Below, one piece after another: positions 42,032-49,988 of a DNA stretch of 64,000 bases. Position 1 is the first letter of the stretch, and the number at the start of each line of letters is the position of its first letter. This stretch comes from DASUAS01 sp963756895 (GTDB lineage Bacteria > Actinomycetota > Acidimicrobiia > IMCC26256 > DASPTH01): NCBI GenBank assembly GCA_963756895.1, contig CAVWPI010000010.1, forward strand, positions 1 through 64,000. Reading direction: 5' to 3'. Below the pieces are notes generated by a model. It saw only the letters and a program-made list of their open reading frames with translations. It was not told the origin of the DNA and did not search any database. The translations under genes and the position numbers were made by a program.

Positions 42032-42828
42032 GGGGCCCAGCGGGGTTCGCGCTTCTCCGCGAACGCGAGGGGGCCCTCGGTCTGGTCCGGATGACCCCAC
42101 ATCGAGACCAGCTGCTGGGCGCCGGCGCGACATCCGTCGGTGAGCCCGTGCTCCAGCGCACCCCACAACGCCTTCTTGGTCGCGCGCATCGCAGCCGGCG
42201 AGTTCTTGGCGATGGTCTCCCCCAGCTGCTGCGCCACCTCGCGGAGCTGGTCGGGCGGGTCGACGATCTGCGAGATCATCCCGAGCTCGTAGGCACGCTC
42301 GGCGTTCATGCGCTCGTAGCGCCCGACGAGGGCCATGCGCATGACCGCCTCGAACGGCATCTTGCGCAGCAGTGCGATCGCCTCGATCGCGACCACCTGC
42401 CCGACGGACACGTGGGGATCGAAGAACTCCGCGTCGCTCGCCGCGATCACGATGTCGGCCTCGGCCACCCAGTGGAACGCGCCGCCCGCGCAGATGCCGT
42501 TGACCGCGGTGATCACCGGCTTCTGCACGCCCTGCTGCCAGGCGGTGAAGTGGAGGTCCCAGTTCTCGACCGACTCGCGGTAGCGCTCCATGCCCATGCC
42601 GTCGGTGGCGAGCTCCTGGACGTCGACCCCGGTCTGGAACGCGCGGCCCTCGCCGGTGTGCACGATCACCCGCACCTCGGGATCGGCATCGAGCTCGAGC
42701 CACGCGTCGGCGAACTCATCGCGCATGTGGCTGCTCATCGCGTTGAGCTGCTCGGGCCGGTTGTTGATGAGCCAGCCCACCGGTCCGTGGCGCTCCACGA
42801 GCAGGGTGTCGAATTTCGAGAAGGTCAC
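42028..42828 (-). CDS. enoyl-CoA hydratase family protein (tandem paralogue 1)
   Basis: The 266-aa protein has VGWLINNRPEQLNAMSSHM, VIVHTGEGRAFQTGVD and VITAVNGICAGGAFHWVAEADIVIAA, the two oxyanion-hole segments of the crotonase fold. DPHVSVGQVVAIEAIAL follows where catalytic Glu residues usually sit. Its C-terminal 70 residues are nearly identical to those of the next gene upstream (AKNSPAAMRATKKALWGALE, GHPDQTEGPLAFAEKR), so the pair arose by tandem duplication. GTG 42828 and the stop overlap both neighbours by 4 bp. Confidence 0.9.
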   Translation of the reverse strand: MTFSKFDTLLVERHGPVGWLINNRPEQLNAMSSHMRDEFADAWLELDADPEVRVIVHTGEGRAFQTGVDVQELATDGMGMERYRESVENWDLHFTAWQQGVQKPVITAVNGICAGGAFHWVAEADIVIAASDAEFFDPHVSVGQVVAIEAIALLRKMPFEAVMRMALVGRYERMNAERAYELGMISQIVDPPDQLREVAQQLGETIAKNSPAAMRATKKALWGALEHGLTDGCRAGAQQLVSMWGHPDQTEGPLAFAEKREPRWAP

Positions 42829-43619
42829 GTGCTCGTCTCCCACTCGGGCGCTCGCTTCTCCGCGAACGCGAGCGGACCTTCGGTCTGGTCGGGGTGGCCC
42901 CACATGTCGACGAGCTCCTGCGCACCGGCACGGCACGCGTCGGTGAGGCCGTGCTCCAGCGCGCCCCAGAGCGCCTTCTTGGTCGCGCGCATCGCGGCCG
43001 GCGAATTCTTCGCGATCTTCTCGGCCAGCTCCTGCGCCGCGTCGCGCAGACCGTCCGGCGGGTCGACCACCTGCGAGATCATCCCGAGCTGGCGGGCCCG
43101 CGTCGCGGGCATGCGTTCGGACCGACCGACCAGCGCCATGCGCATGATCGGTTCGAACGCCATCTTGTGCGACAGCCCGACACCCTCGTAGGACATCGCC
43201 TGCCCGAGTGACACGTGCGTGTCGAAGAACGTCGCGTCGCCCGCCGCGATCACCACGTCGGCGTCGGCGACGAAGTGGAGTCCCCCGCCGGCGCAGCTGC
43301 CGTTCACCGCCGCGATCACGGGGGTCCACACCTGGTTGTGCCACGCCGTGAACCGGAGCTCGGCGTCACGGGTTCGGCGCGACTGCTCCGTCATCGCCTC
43401 CTTGTCGCGACTCAGTGCGGCGACGTCGAGGCCGGTCTGGAAGTTGCGACCGTTGCCGGTGTTCACGATGACGCGCACGTCGGGGTCGTCGTCGAGCTCG
43501 CGCCACGCTTCCTCGAGCTCGGTCATCATCCGCGCGTCCATGGCGTTGCCGACGTCGGGCCGGTCGAAGATCAACCAGCCGACCGGGCCGAGCCGTTCGA
43601 CTTCGAGCCGCTCGTACAC
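42825..43619 (-). CDS. enoyl-CoA hydratase family protein (tandem paralogue 2)
   Basis: The protein (about 264 aa) starts YERLEVERLGPVGWLIFDRPDVGNAMD. Crotonase segments are VIVNTGNGRNFQTGLD and VIAAVNGSCAGGGLHFVADADVVIAA. It is a close paralogue of the following gene, most alike in the C-terminal half. GTG 43619 was chosen because it lies one base after the upstream stop and gives the family N-terminus; a start at 43655 inside the upstream gene would add 12 residues. Confidence 0.88.
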   Translation of the reverse strand: MYERLEVERLGPVGWLIFDRPDVGNAMDARMMTELEEAWRELDDDPDVRVIVNTGNGRNFQTGLDVAALSRDKEAMTEQSRRTRDAELRFTAWHNQVWTPVIAAVNGSCAGGGLHFVADADVVIAAGDATFFDTHVSLGQAMSYEGVGLSHKMAFEPIMRMALVGRSERMPATRARQLGMISQVVDPPDGLRDAAQELAEKIAKNSPAAMRATKKALWGALEHGLTDACRAGAQELVDMWGHPDQTEGPLAFAEKRAPEWETST

Positions 43620-43620
43620 G

Positions 43621-44439
43621 TCAGCGGCCGCCGAACTCGGGAGATCGCTTCTCACCGAACGCCCGCAGACCTTCGCGGAAGTCGTCGCTGCGGGACGAGA
43701 GCTCCATCGCGAACGCCTCGTTGCGGAGGTGCTCGTCGATCGGGGTCGTCGCGCCGACGTGCAGGAGCCACTTCGCGAGCCCGAGACCCACGGTGGCGCT
43801 CTGTGCCAGCGTGGCGACCAGCTCGGCCGCGGCGGCGTCGAGCTCGGCGACGGGCACGGCGCGATGGATCATCTGCCACTCGGCCGCTTCGGCACCGTCG
43901 ACGACGCGACCGAGGTGGATCATCTCGCGGGCGCGCACGTCGCCGATCCGACGGGGCAGCAACCACGTGGCGCCGCTGTCGGGCGTGAACCCGCGGTCGA
44001 CGAAGGGGGCCCAGAAGCGGGCGTCGGTGGCGGCGACGGTGAAGTCGGCGGCGAGCGCCAGGTTGAGGCCGATGCCCGCAGCCCATCCCCGTACCGCGCA
44101 CACCACCGGGACCTGCACCGAGCACAGCAGCGGGATCAGGCGGTGCGCCTGCGACGGCAGGCGACGCTGGATGCTGCCGGCACGCGGCTTGCTCCCCGAT
44201 TCCTTCGCCTCCTGGTTGCGGGCCACCCAGTCGAAGCCGGAGCAGAAGTGCTCACCCGCGCTGGTGATGAAGATCGCCCGCACCGCTTCGTCGCGACCCG
44301 CGAGGTCGACGGCGTCGATCGCCGCATACACCATCGTGTCGTTGAGCGCGTTGCGCTTGTCCGGCCGCGCCAGTCGCAGCGTGAGGACGCCCTCGGCCAG
44401 CTCGACGTCGAGACCCTCGACGGACTCGTAGGGGCTCAT
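43621..44439 (-). CDS. enoyl-CoA hydratase/isomerase family protein
   Basis: The 272-aa protein starts MSPYESVEGLDVELAEGVL. It shows LARPDKRNALNDTM, AIFITSAGEHFCSGFDWV and VVCAVRGWAAGIGLNLALAADFTVAA, the crotonase oxyanion-hole motifs, then APFVDRGFTPDSGATWLLPR, the conserved Pro-Asp/Gly segment of 1,2-epoxyphenylacetyl-CoA isomerase-like members. It is not closely similar to the two tandem paralogues downstream. ATG 44439 lies 10 bp after the MaoC-like stop. GGACGGCGG precedes the start. Confidence 0.9.
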   Translation of the reverse strand: MSPYESVEGLDVELAEGVLTLRLARPDKRNALNDTMVYAAIDAVDLAGRDEAVRAIFITSAGEHFCSGFDWVARNQEAKESGSKPRAGSIQRRLPSQAHRLIPLLCSVQVPVVCAVRGWAAGIGLNLALAADFTVAATDARFWAPFVDRGFTPDSGATWLLPRRIGDVRAREMIHLGRVVDGAEAAEWQMIHRAVPVAELDAAAAELVATLAQSATVGLGLAKWLLHVGATTPIDEHLRNEAFAMELSSRSDDFREGLRAFGEKRSPEFGGR

Positions 44440-44449
44440 CCGCCGTCCT

Positions 44450-45715
44450 TCATCGGGCGCTGAACGCGTCGCTGATCGCGACCAGCGAGGACTCGAGGTC
44501 GGTGCCGGGCGGATCGGGCAGCCGGACGGCCCCGCGGTCGCGTGACGGGAGGAGGATGGTGGCGGTGCCGGGCGTGGTGACGGTCCCGCGCTGGTTGGTC
44601 GCCGCGAGCTCGAGGTCGACCGCGGGGCGGTCGCCGTCGGCGAGGTACTTGCGGGTGACGGTGCCGGTGAGGTGGTGGACGTCACCGACGTAGTTGAACC
44701 CGCGGAACGAGCACTCGAGCTTCCAGAGCCAGGCGTCGTCTCCCATCCAGTCGGTGCACAGGTGGATCAGCCACGTCTCGCGCATGCGGCCGTAGTCGTA
44801 CGTAGTCGGGTTCCCGGCGTTGCGGGCCCACGCGGGATCCCAGTGCACCCGTTGCATCACGTCGGGAACGCCCTGGTCGTCACGATGGAAGAACCGCGGG
44901 ATCCGGCGCCGGTTCGCGACCCCGAGTCCGAGCGGCTTGACGTCGTAGAGGCCCATGCCCATGCCGACGTGCCAACACACCATGTCGGTGACCAGCATCG
45001 GGCCCTTCACCATCGGGCCCACCGGGTCACCCTCGTCGACGTCTTCCCAGAACCGCGGCTCGGTGCCCCGCCGGCGGTACGACGCGTACTCGGCGTCGAG
45101 CTCCGCGATCTGCTCCTCGGTCCAATGCGCCGGTTCGATGGCGTCGTACTTCTTCTTCTCTCTCGCCTTCTTGCGCTCGGTGCGGATCATCAACCGGTAC
45201 TGCCCCGACAACACCGTGCCGTCATCGTCGCGGAACACGTTCGCCGACCACTCGTGCACCGCCCGCCCCGCGAACTCCGACGACTTGTCGAGCACCGCCA
45301 CCATCGCATTGCGACGCCACACCCGACGGTCGGGCCGCAACGGCGCCCACCACTCCCGCGCCGACGCGGAGTAGAACGCGTGCACCCCCCGCAACGGATC
45401 ACCCTTCATCAGGTCGCGCTGGTCGTCGGGGACCGCGGTGACCTCGTCCTCGCCGATCAGGCTGTCGCCTCCCACCAGCGGAGGAGGCGCCAACGGACCA
45501 CCCCACACGCTCGCAGCCGCGTAGTCGGGATCAACCCACAACGGGTTGTCGTCGCCGTAGCTCTCGGCCACGATCCGGAACGCATCCGTGTTCGGCCGCA
45601 GATAGTGCGGACGACGCGTCCACGGCTCCGCCACCCCCACCCGAGCCCGCAACCGGGCCACACCTTCATCGGTGATCTGGGGCTCGCTCGTCGCGTCTCT
45701 CGTCGTGCTGGTCAC
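44450..45715 (-). CDS. MaoC-like double-hotdog protein (FAS1-like dehydratase domain)
   Basis: The 421-aa protein has an N-terminal hotdog region (AFRIVAESYGDDNPLWVDPDYA, APPPLVGGDSL) of the FAS1-like dehydratase type and a C-terminal half with GPMVKGPMLVTDMVCWHVGMGMG and a hotdog strand NYVGDVHHLTGTVTRKY. Such proteins are enoyl-CoA hydratases in lipid and steroid side-chain breakdown, though the paired Asp-His of MaoC is not obvious. The start is GTG with TATATT 10 nt upstream inside a shared dyad. It heads the six-gene leftward operon. Confidence 0.84.
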   Translation of the reverse strand: MTSTTRDATSEPQITDEGVARLRARVGVAEPWTRRPHYLRPNTDAFRIVAESYGDDNPLWVDPDYAAASVWGGPLAPPPLVGGDSLIGEDEVTAVPDDQRDLMKGDPLRGVHAFYSASAREWWAPLRPDRRVWRRNAMVAVLDKSSEFAGRAVHEWSANVFRDDDGTVLSGQYRLMIRTERKKAREKKKYDAIEPAHWTEEQIAELDAEYASYRRRGTEPRFWEDVDEGDPVGPMVKGPMLVTDMVCWHVGMGMGLYDVKPLGLGVANRRRIPRFFHRDDQGVPDVMQRVHWDPAWARNAGNPTTYDYGRMRETWLIHLCTDWMGDDAWLWKLECSFRGFNYVGDVHHLTGTVTRKYLADGDRPAVDLELAATNQRGTVTTPGTATILLPSRDRGAVRLPDPPGTDLESSLVAISDAFSAR

Positions 45716-45720
45716 AGGAA

Positions 45721-45740
45721 CACGGAATATACAATCTGCC
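45721..45740. promoter_or_regulatory. second copy of the dyad operator over divergent -10 boxes
   Basis: The minus strand reads GGCAGATTGTATATTCCGTG, identical in 17 of 20 positions to the site at 36575-36594. On the minus strand TATATT is the -10 box for the MaoC-like gene. On the plus strand TACAAT (45730-45735) is a -10 box for the crotonase gene at 45787. The duplicated arrangement implies a common regulator. Confidence 0.75.
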
Positions 45741-45786
45741 GGCTCGGACCACCCGGGCCCGCATCCCGCATCGAGCTGGAGCTCCC

Positions 45787-46620
45787 GTGACTTTTTCCGA
45801 CGAGTTCGACGGCGTCCGCTTCGACGTCGCCGACGGCATCGCCACCATCACCATCGACCGACCCGAGTCCGGCAACGCGCTCACGTCCGCGCAGCGCGTG
45901 CGCATGGGCGAGTGGTTCGCCCGGGCCGACGAGGACCTGGCCATCCGCTGCGTGGTCCTGCAGGCGACCGGCCGGTTCTTCTGCACCGGGGCCGACCTGA
46001 GCGGGGGCACCAACATCCCGGACGCTCCCGAACGACCGGCCGACGCCCCCGACGAGGTGATCGGTGACCGGCGCCGCATGATGCTGCGGGGCGCGATCAA
46101 GACGGTGAGCGCGATCCTCGACTGCGAGGTGCCGGTCATCGCCAAGGTGCAGGGCACCGCGGCGGGCATCGGCGCGCACCTTGCGTTCGCGTGCGACCTG
46201 GTGATCGCGTCGGAGAACGCCAAGTTCATCGAGGTGTTCGCCCGGCGCGCACTGACCGCCGACGGCCTCGGCACGTGGCTGCTCCCCCGCCTGGTGGGCC
46301 TGCAGCGGGCCAAGGAGCTGATCTTGCTGGCCGAGGACATCACCGCGCAGCGCGCCTACGAGATCGGCCTCGTCGCGCGGGTGGTTCCTGCCGACGACCT
46401 CGACGCCACCGTCGCCGCCATGGCCCGCAAGTTGGCCGACGGCCCCACGCGCGCACACGCGGCGAACAAGTGGTTGCTCAACCGCTCGTTCGACGTCGAC
46501 CGCGCCACGTTGGCGCAGGAAGAGGCATGGATGGTCGACCTCATGGGCCACAGCCTCGACAGCGCGGAAGGCGTCAACAGCTTCATCGAGAAGCGCGAAC
46601 CCAAGTTCCGCGGGTACTAG
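45787..46620 (+). CDS. enoyl-CoA hydratase family protein
   Basis: The 277-aa protein has IATITIDRPESGNALTSAQ, CVVLQATGRFFCTGADLSGG and VIAKVQGTAAGIGAHLAFACDLVIAS. It continues FIEVFARRALTADGLGTWLLPR, with the Asp/Gly region of isomerase-like crotonases. GTG 45787 has GGAGCTCCC upstream. It is divergent from the MaoC operon and under the shared dyad. The RibD-C-type reductase gene follows 13 bp later. Confidence 0.9.
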   Translation: MTFSDEFDGVRFDVADGIATITIDRPESGNALTSAQRVRMGEWFARADEDLAIRCVVLQATGRFFCTGADLSGGTNIPDAPERPADAPDEVIGDRRRMMLRGAIKTVSAILDCEVPVIAKVQGTAAGIGAHLAFACDLVIASENAKFIEVFARRALTADGLGTWLLPRLVGLQRAKELILLAEDITAQRAYEIGLVARVVPADDLDATVAAMARKLADGPTRAHAANKWLLNRSFDVDRATLAQEEAWMVDLMGHSLDSAEGVNSFIEKREPKFRGY

Positions 46621-46633
46621 GGGCGAGCGCGGC

Positions 46634-47194
46634 ATGGCCAAGGTGAGCTACGTGACGAACGTGTCCCTCGACGGGTACATCGAGGACGCGCAAGGCGGGT
46701 TCGACTGGACCGCGCCGAGCGACGAGTACTTCGCCTTCATCACGGAGCTCGTGCGCCCGGTCGGCACTTGGCTCTACGGACGGCGCCTGTACGAGACCAT
46801 GGCGGTGTGGGAGACCGATCCCACCCTGGCCGCCCAGTCGGAGCTCCAGGCCGCGTTCGCGCACGTCTGGCGAGCGGGGGAGAAGGTCGTCTACTCCACG
46901 ACGTTGGAGACCGTCTCGACCGCGAACACGCGGCTCGAGCGCCGCTTCGACCCGGACGCGGTCCGCGCCATGAAGGCGTCCGCTGCTGGTGATCTGACCG
47001 TCGGCGGGGCCGCCCTCGCGGCGCACGCGTTCGATGCCGGGTTGGTCGACGAGTGCCACCTCTTCGTTGCTCCGGTGCTCGTCGGTGGAGGCAAGCCCGC
47101 GTTCCCCAGCGACGCCCGCGTCCAGTTGGAACTGCGGGAAGAACGCCGGTTCGACAACGGCGTCATGTATCTCCACTACGGCACCACGAGCTGA
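46634..47194 (+). CDS. dihydrofolate reductase family protein (RibD C-terminal domain)
   Basis: The 186-aa protein starts MAKVSYVTNVSLDGYIED and has TWLYGRRLYETM and DLTVGGAALAAHAFDAGL, then ECHLFVAPVLVGGGKPAF, the signature strands of the RibD_C/DHFR-like family. It is an NADPH-binding reductase of unknown substrate. It shares family but little direct sequence with 6365-6943. It converges with the GntR gene, with an 11-bp gap. Confidence 0.87.
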   Translation: MAKVSYVTNVSLDGYIEDAQGGFDWTAPSDEYFAFITELVRPVGTWLYGRRLYETMAVWETDPTLAAQSELQAAFAHVWRAGEKVVYSTTLETVSTANTRLERRFDPDAVRAMKASAAGDLTVGGAALAAHAFDAGLVDECHLFVAPVLVGGGKPAFPSDARVQLELREERRFDNGVMYLHYGTTS

Positions 47195-47205
47195 CGGCGA
47201 CGCGC

Positions 47206-47919
47206 TCAGCTGTCGACGGCGAACATCCCGCGTGACGCGAGGAGCTTGATCACCAGGTTGCCCTGGTCGGTGAGCAGCGTCACGCACGCGTCGGCCGCGC
47301 GGTCGGCGTCACCGGCCTCGATGGCATCGACGATCGCGCTCGTGCCCTCCTGCTGCGTGGTGCCGCTCCCCGGCACGAGGCGAAAGAAGTTCCCCGGCAC
47401 CACCGTTGACATGTTGCGCATCACGCTGCCGAGCCGCGGCGAGCGGGCGGTGGCGAGCAGGGTGCGGAGGAACGCGTCGTTGGTGTCGTGCAGCTCCTCC
47501 GGTGTGCTCGCCGCAGACAGCGCGTCCTGCGCGGCGCGCAGTCGCGCACGGGCGTCGGGTGTGGCGCGGTCGACGGCTCGGCGTGCCGCCAGGCCGTAGA
47601 CGAGGCCCAGCAGCTCGTAATGATCGCGCAACGCGTCCTCGTCGAGACCGTGCACGAAGGCGCCGCGGTGCGGGGTTATCGTCAACCACCCCTCGCGGTC
47701 GAGGGCGATGATCGCCTCGCGCACCGGGATGCGGCTCACGCCGAGCTGGCGGGCGATGTCGTCCTGGTGGACGCGATCGCCCTGGCGGAGCTGTCCGTTG
47801 AAGATGAGCGTCCGCACGTGGATCGCCACCAGGTCACCGCTGCTGGGACGGTCGATGAGCGGCACCGGCGAGAACCCGGCCGCCTCGTCCGGCGAGGAGG
47901 GCTCCTGCTTGGCGGCCAC
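47206..47919 (-). CDS. GntR family transcriptional regulator (FCD type)
   Basis: The 237-aa protein has the GntR winged helix LVAIHVRTLIFNGQLRQGDRV, then IARQLGVSRIPVREAIIALDREGWLTITPHRGAFV, and an all-helical C-terminal FCD-type ligand domain. FCD regulators often sense organic acids or CoA esters. The start is GTG, with TAACGT 6 nt upstream and a GTATAC core between that box and the start codon. It is a candidate controller of the nearby CoA-ester loci, whose dyads also contain TTGTATAT. Confidence 0.91.
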   Translation of the reverse strand: MAAKQEPSSPDEAAGFSPVPLIDRPSSGDLVAIHVRTLIFNGQLRQGDRVHQDDIARQLGVSRIPVREAIIALDREGWLTITPHRGAFVHGLDEDALRDHYELLGLVYGLAARRAVDRATPDARARLRAAQDALSAASTPEELHDTNDAFLRTLLATARSPRLGSVMRNMSTVVPGNFFRLVPGSGTTQQEGTSAIVDAIEAGDADRAADACVTLLTDQGNLVIKLLASRGMFAVDS

Positions 47920-47931
47920 GTGTATACGTTA
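47918..47931. promoter_or_regulatory. GTATAC-centred operator and -10 box of the GntR gene
   Basis: ACGTGTATACGT (47918-47929) holds a palindromic GTATAC core typical of FCD-type GntR sites. The minus-strand TAACGT (47931-47926) is 6 nt before the GTG start. Self-control by the GntR protein is inferred. Confidence 0.5.
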
Positions 47932-47958
47932 TGCGGATCAGGCCGCTAGGTCCTTCAG

Positions 47959-47977
47959 GCCTGCCCCTCGGGCGGGC
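47959..47977 (-). terminator. hairpin after the racemase-like gene
   Basis: An 8-bp stem with one G-U pair, GCCTGCCC against GGGCGGGC, encloses a CTC loop just downstream of the leftward CaiB-like gene. No T-run follows. Confidence 0.4.
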
Positions 47978-47980
47978 ACT

Positions 47981-49132
47981 TCAGGCGATCGCGCCCGCGT
48001 CCCGCAGACTCGACACCTCGGTGGCGCCGAAGCCGAACTCGGCGAGCACCGCGTCGGTGTCGACGCCCGGGTAGGCGTAGGAGTCGCCCGCCTCGGGCAC
48101 GGTGCGACTGAACCGCGGCGCCGGGGCGACCTGACGGCCGCCGTCGGGCGTGGGGACGAAGAGGTCGCGGGCGACGTTGTGCGGGTGTTCGTGCGCCTCA
48201 CCGAAGCGGTAGACGGGCGCGAAGCACACGTCGGTGCCCGACAGCTGCGCCTCCCACTCGGCGCGCGTCTTGGTGCGCACCGCGGCGGCGATGCGCTCCT
48301 TCATCTCGGGCCAATGCGACCGGTCGTACTCCGCGGGCAGGTCGTCGCCGGCGATGCCGAGTTGCTCGAGCAGTTGCGCGTAGAAGTGCGGCTCGATCGG
48401 CGCGAGCGTGACGAACCGGCCGTCGGCGGCCTCGTACACCGAGTAGAACGGCGAGCCCCCGTCGAACAGATTCGTGCCGATCTCTTCGGTGTGCATGCCC
48501 GACGCGGCCATGCCGTAGAACACCGAGAAGATCGACGCCACGCCGTCCACCATCGCCGCGTCGACGACCTGACCCTTCCCCGAACGTTGGGCCTCGAACA
48601 GCGCGCACACGACGCCGTACGCGAGGTGCAGGCCACCACCGGCGAAGTCGCCGAGCACCTGGAGCACCGGTACGGGCGCACCGTGGGGCGCGCCGACGGA
48701 TCCGATGGCGCCGGTGATCGACTCGTAGTTCAGCGAATGCCCCGCGCGGTGCGCGAGCGGGCCGTCCTGCCCCCAGCCGGTGAGTCGTCCGTAGACGAGC
48801 TTGGGGTTGCGCGCGAGTGCGGCGTCGGGTCCGACACCGAGGCGTTCCGCCACACCGGGCCGGAACGACTCGAGCAGGGCGTCGGCGCGCGCGGCGAGCC
48901 GCAGGACGACCTCGACGCCGTCGGGGTGCTTGAGATCGACACCGATCGAACGCCGGCCGCGGTCCCACTCCGAGAACCCCTTCGGCGGGTCGGGTGGCGT
49001 GGCGGGCACCTCGCCGGCGCGGTCGACGCGGATCACGTCGGCCCCCATGTCGGCGAGCTTCAGCGTGCCGAACGGCAGAGCGCCGAGGCCGGCGAGCTCG
49101 ACGATGGTGACGCCAGTGAGAGGACCGCTCAT
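47981..49132 (-). CDS. CaiB/BaiF family protein, alpha-methylacyl-CoA racemase-like
   Basis: The 383-aa protein starts MSGPLTGVTIVELAGLGALPFGTLKLADMGADVIRVDR, the family N-terminus. The racemase motifs are present: AGHSLNYESITGAIG with the catalytic His (normally GHDINY) and VLGDFAGGGLHLAYG with the catalytic Asp. AMACR interconverts 2R and 2S methylacyl-CoA, a step needed for branched or steroid side chains. Its single-domain form contrasts with the two didomain relatives in the window. TACCGT lies 8 nt before the ATG. Confidence 0.89.
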   Translation of the reverse strand: MSGPLTGVTIVELAGLGALPFGTLKLADMGADVIRVDRAGEVPATPPDPPKGFSEWDRGRRSIGVDLKHPDGVEVVLRLAARADALLESFRPGVAERLGVGPDAALARNPKLVYGRLTGWGQDGPLAHRAGHSLNYESITGAIGSVGAPHGAPVPVLQVLGDFAGGGLHLAYGVVCALFEAQRSGKGQVVDAAMVDGVASIFSVFYGMAASGMHTEEIGTNLFDGGSPFYSVYEAADGRFVTLAPIEPHFYAQLLEQLGIAGDDLPAEYDRSHWPEMKERIAAAVRTKTRAEWEAQLSGTDVCFAPVYRFGEAHEHPHNVARDLFVPTPDGGRQVAPAPRFSRTVPEAGDSYAYPGVDTDAVLAEFGFGATEVSSLRDAGAIA

Positions 49133-49208
49133 GGAGCGGTACGGTACGGCCCGCGCACAGCCACCACCAAGCATCGAGCCACACAGCACCGACATCAGGG
49201 GGAACGCG

Positions 49209-49967
49209 ATGAGCGACGGACGCTTCGACGGGAAGGTCGCGCTGGTCACCGGCGCCGGTTCGGGCATCGGCCGGGCGGTCACCGTCCGTCTCGCCACCGA
49301 AGGTGCCGACATCCTCGCCCACGACCTCAACGGTGACGCGCTCGCGGAGACCGCCAAGCTCGTGGCCGAGGCCGGGGCCACCGTCACCACGCGCACCGGC
49401 GACATCAGCAGCCGCGACGAGTGCGTCGCCACCGTCGCCGCGACCGTGGAGCAGTTCGGCGGCCTCGACGTGCTCGGCAACATCGCCGGCATCGCGCGCG
49501 CCGAGCACTTCCCCGACGTGGAGGAGCGCGCCTATCGCCAGATGATGGGCGTGAACGTCGACGGCTGCTTCTTCCTCGCGCAGGCCGCCATCCCGCACCT
49601 GCTCGAGCGCGACGGCAACATCGTGAACATCGCGTCGAACGCCGGCCTCATGGGGCAGGCCTACACCGTCGCCTACTGCATGACCAAGGGTGCGATCGTG
49701 CAGATGACGCGAGCGCTGGCCATGGAGTACTCGAAGGCGCCGTTGCGCGTGAACGCGATCGCGCCGGGCGGCGTCGACACGTCGCTGAGCCGCAACTTCC
49801 AGATCCCCGAGGACCTCGACTTCGAGCTCATGGCGCGGTACACCGGCTTCCGTTCGATGGGCTCCGCCGACGACATCGCGGCGATGTTCGCGCTGGTCGC
49901 GTCCGACGAGGGCCGCAGCATCCACGGCGCGATCCTCTCGGTCGACCGCGGGATCACCGCCGGCTGA
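49209..49967 (+). CDS. short-chain dehydrogenase/reductase (SDR)
   Basis: The 252-aa protein has TGAGSGIG (residues 14-21), DVLGNIAGIAR in place of NNAG, and the complete catalytic set with Ser in IASNAGLMG, Tyr156 and Lys160 (AYCMTKGA). The C-terminal AIAPGGVDTSLSR and GAILSVDRGITAG segments are usual for classical SDRs. It reduces or oxidises a ketone or hydroxyl with NAD(P). CAGGGGGAACGCG precedes the ATG. It diverges from the racemase gene. Confidence 0.92.
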   Translation: MSDGRFDGKVALVTGAGSGIGRAVTVRLATEGADILAHDLNGDALAETAKLVAEAGATVTTRTGDISSRDECVATVAATVEQFGGLDVLGNIAGIARAEHFPDVEERAYRQMMGVNVDGCFFLAQAAIPHLLERDGNIVNIASNAGLMGQAYTVAYCMTKGAIVQMTRALAMEYSKAPLRVNAIAPGGVDTSLSRNFQIPEDLDFELMARYTGFRSMGSADDIAAMFALVASDEGRSIHGAILSVDRGITAG

Positions 49968-49988
49968 GCGCTCGCCGCGTCGCCGGCT

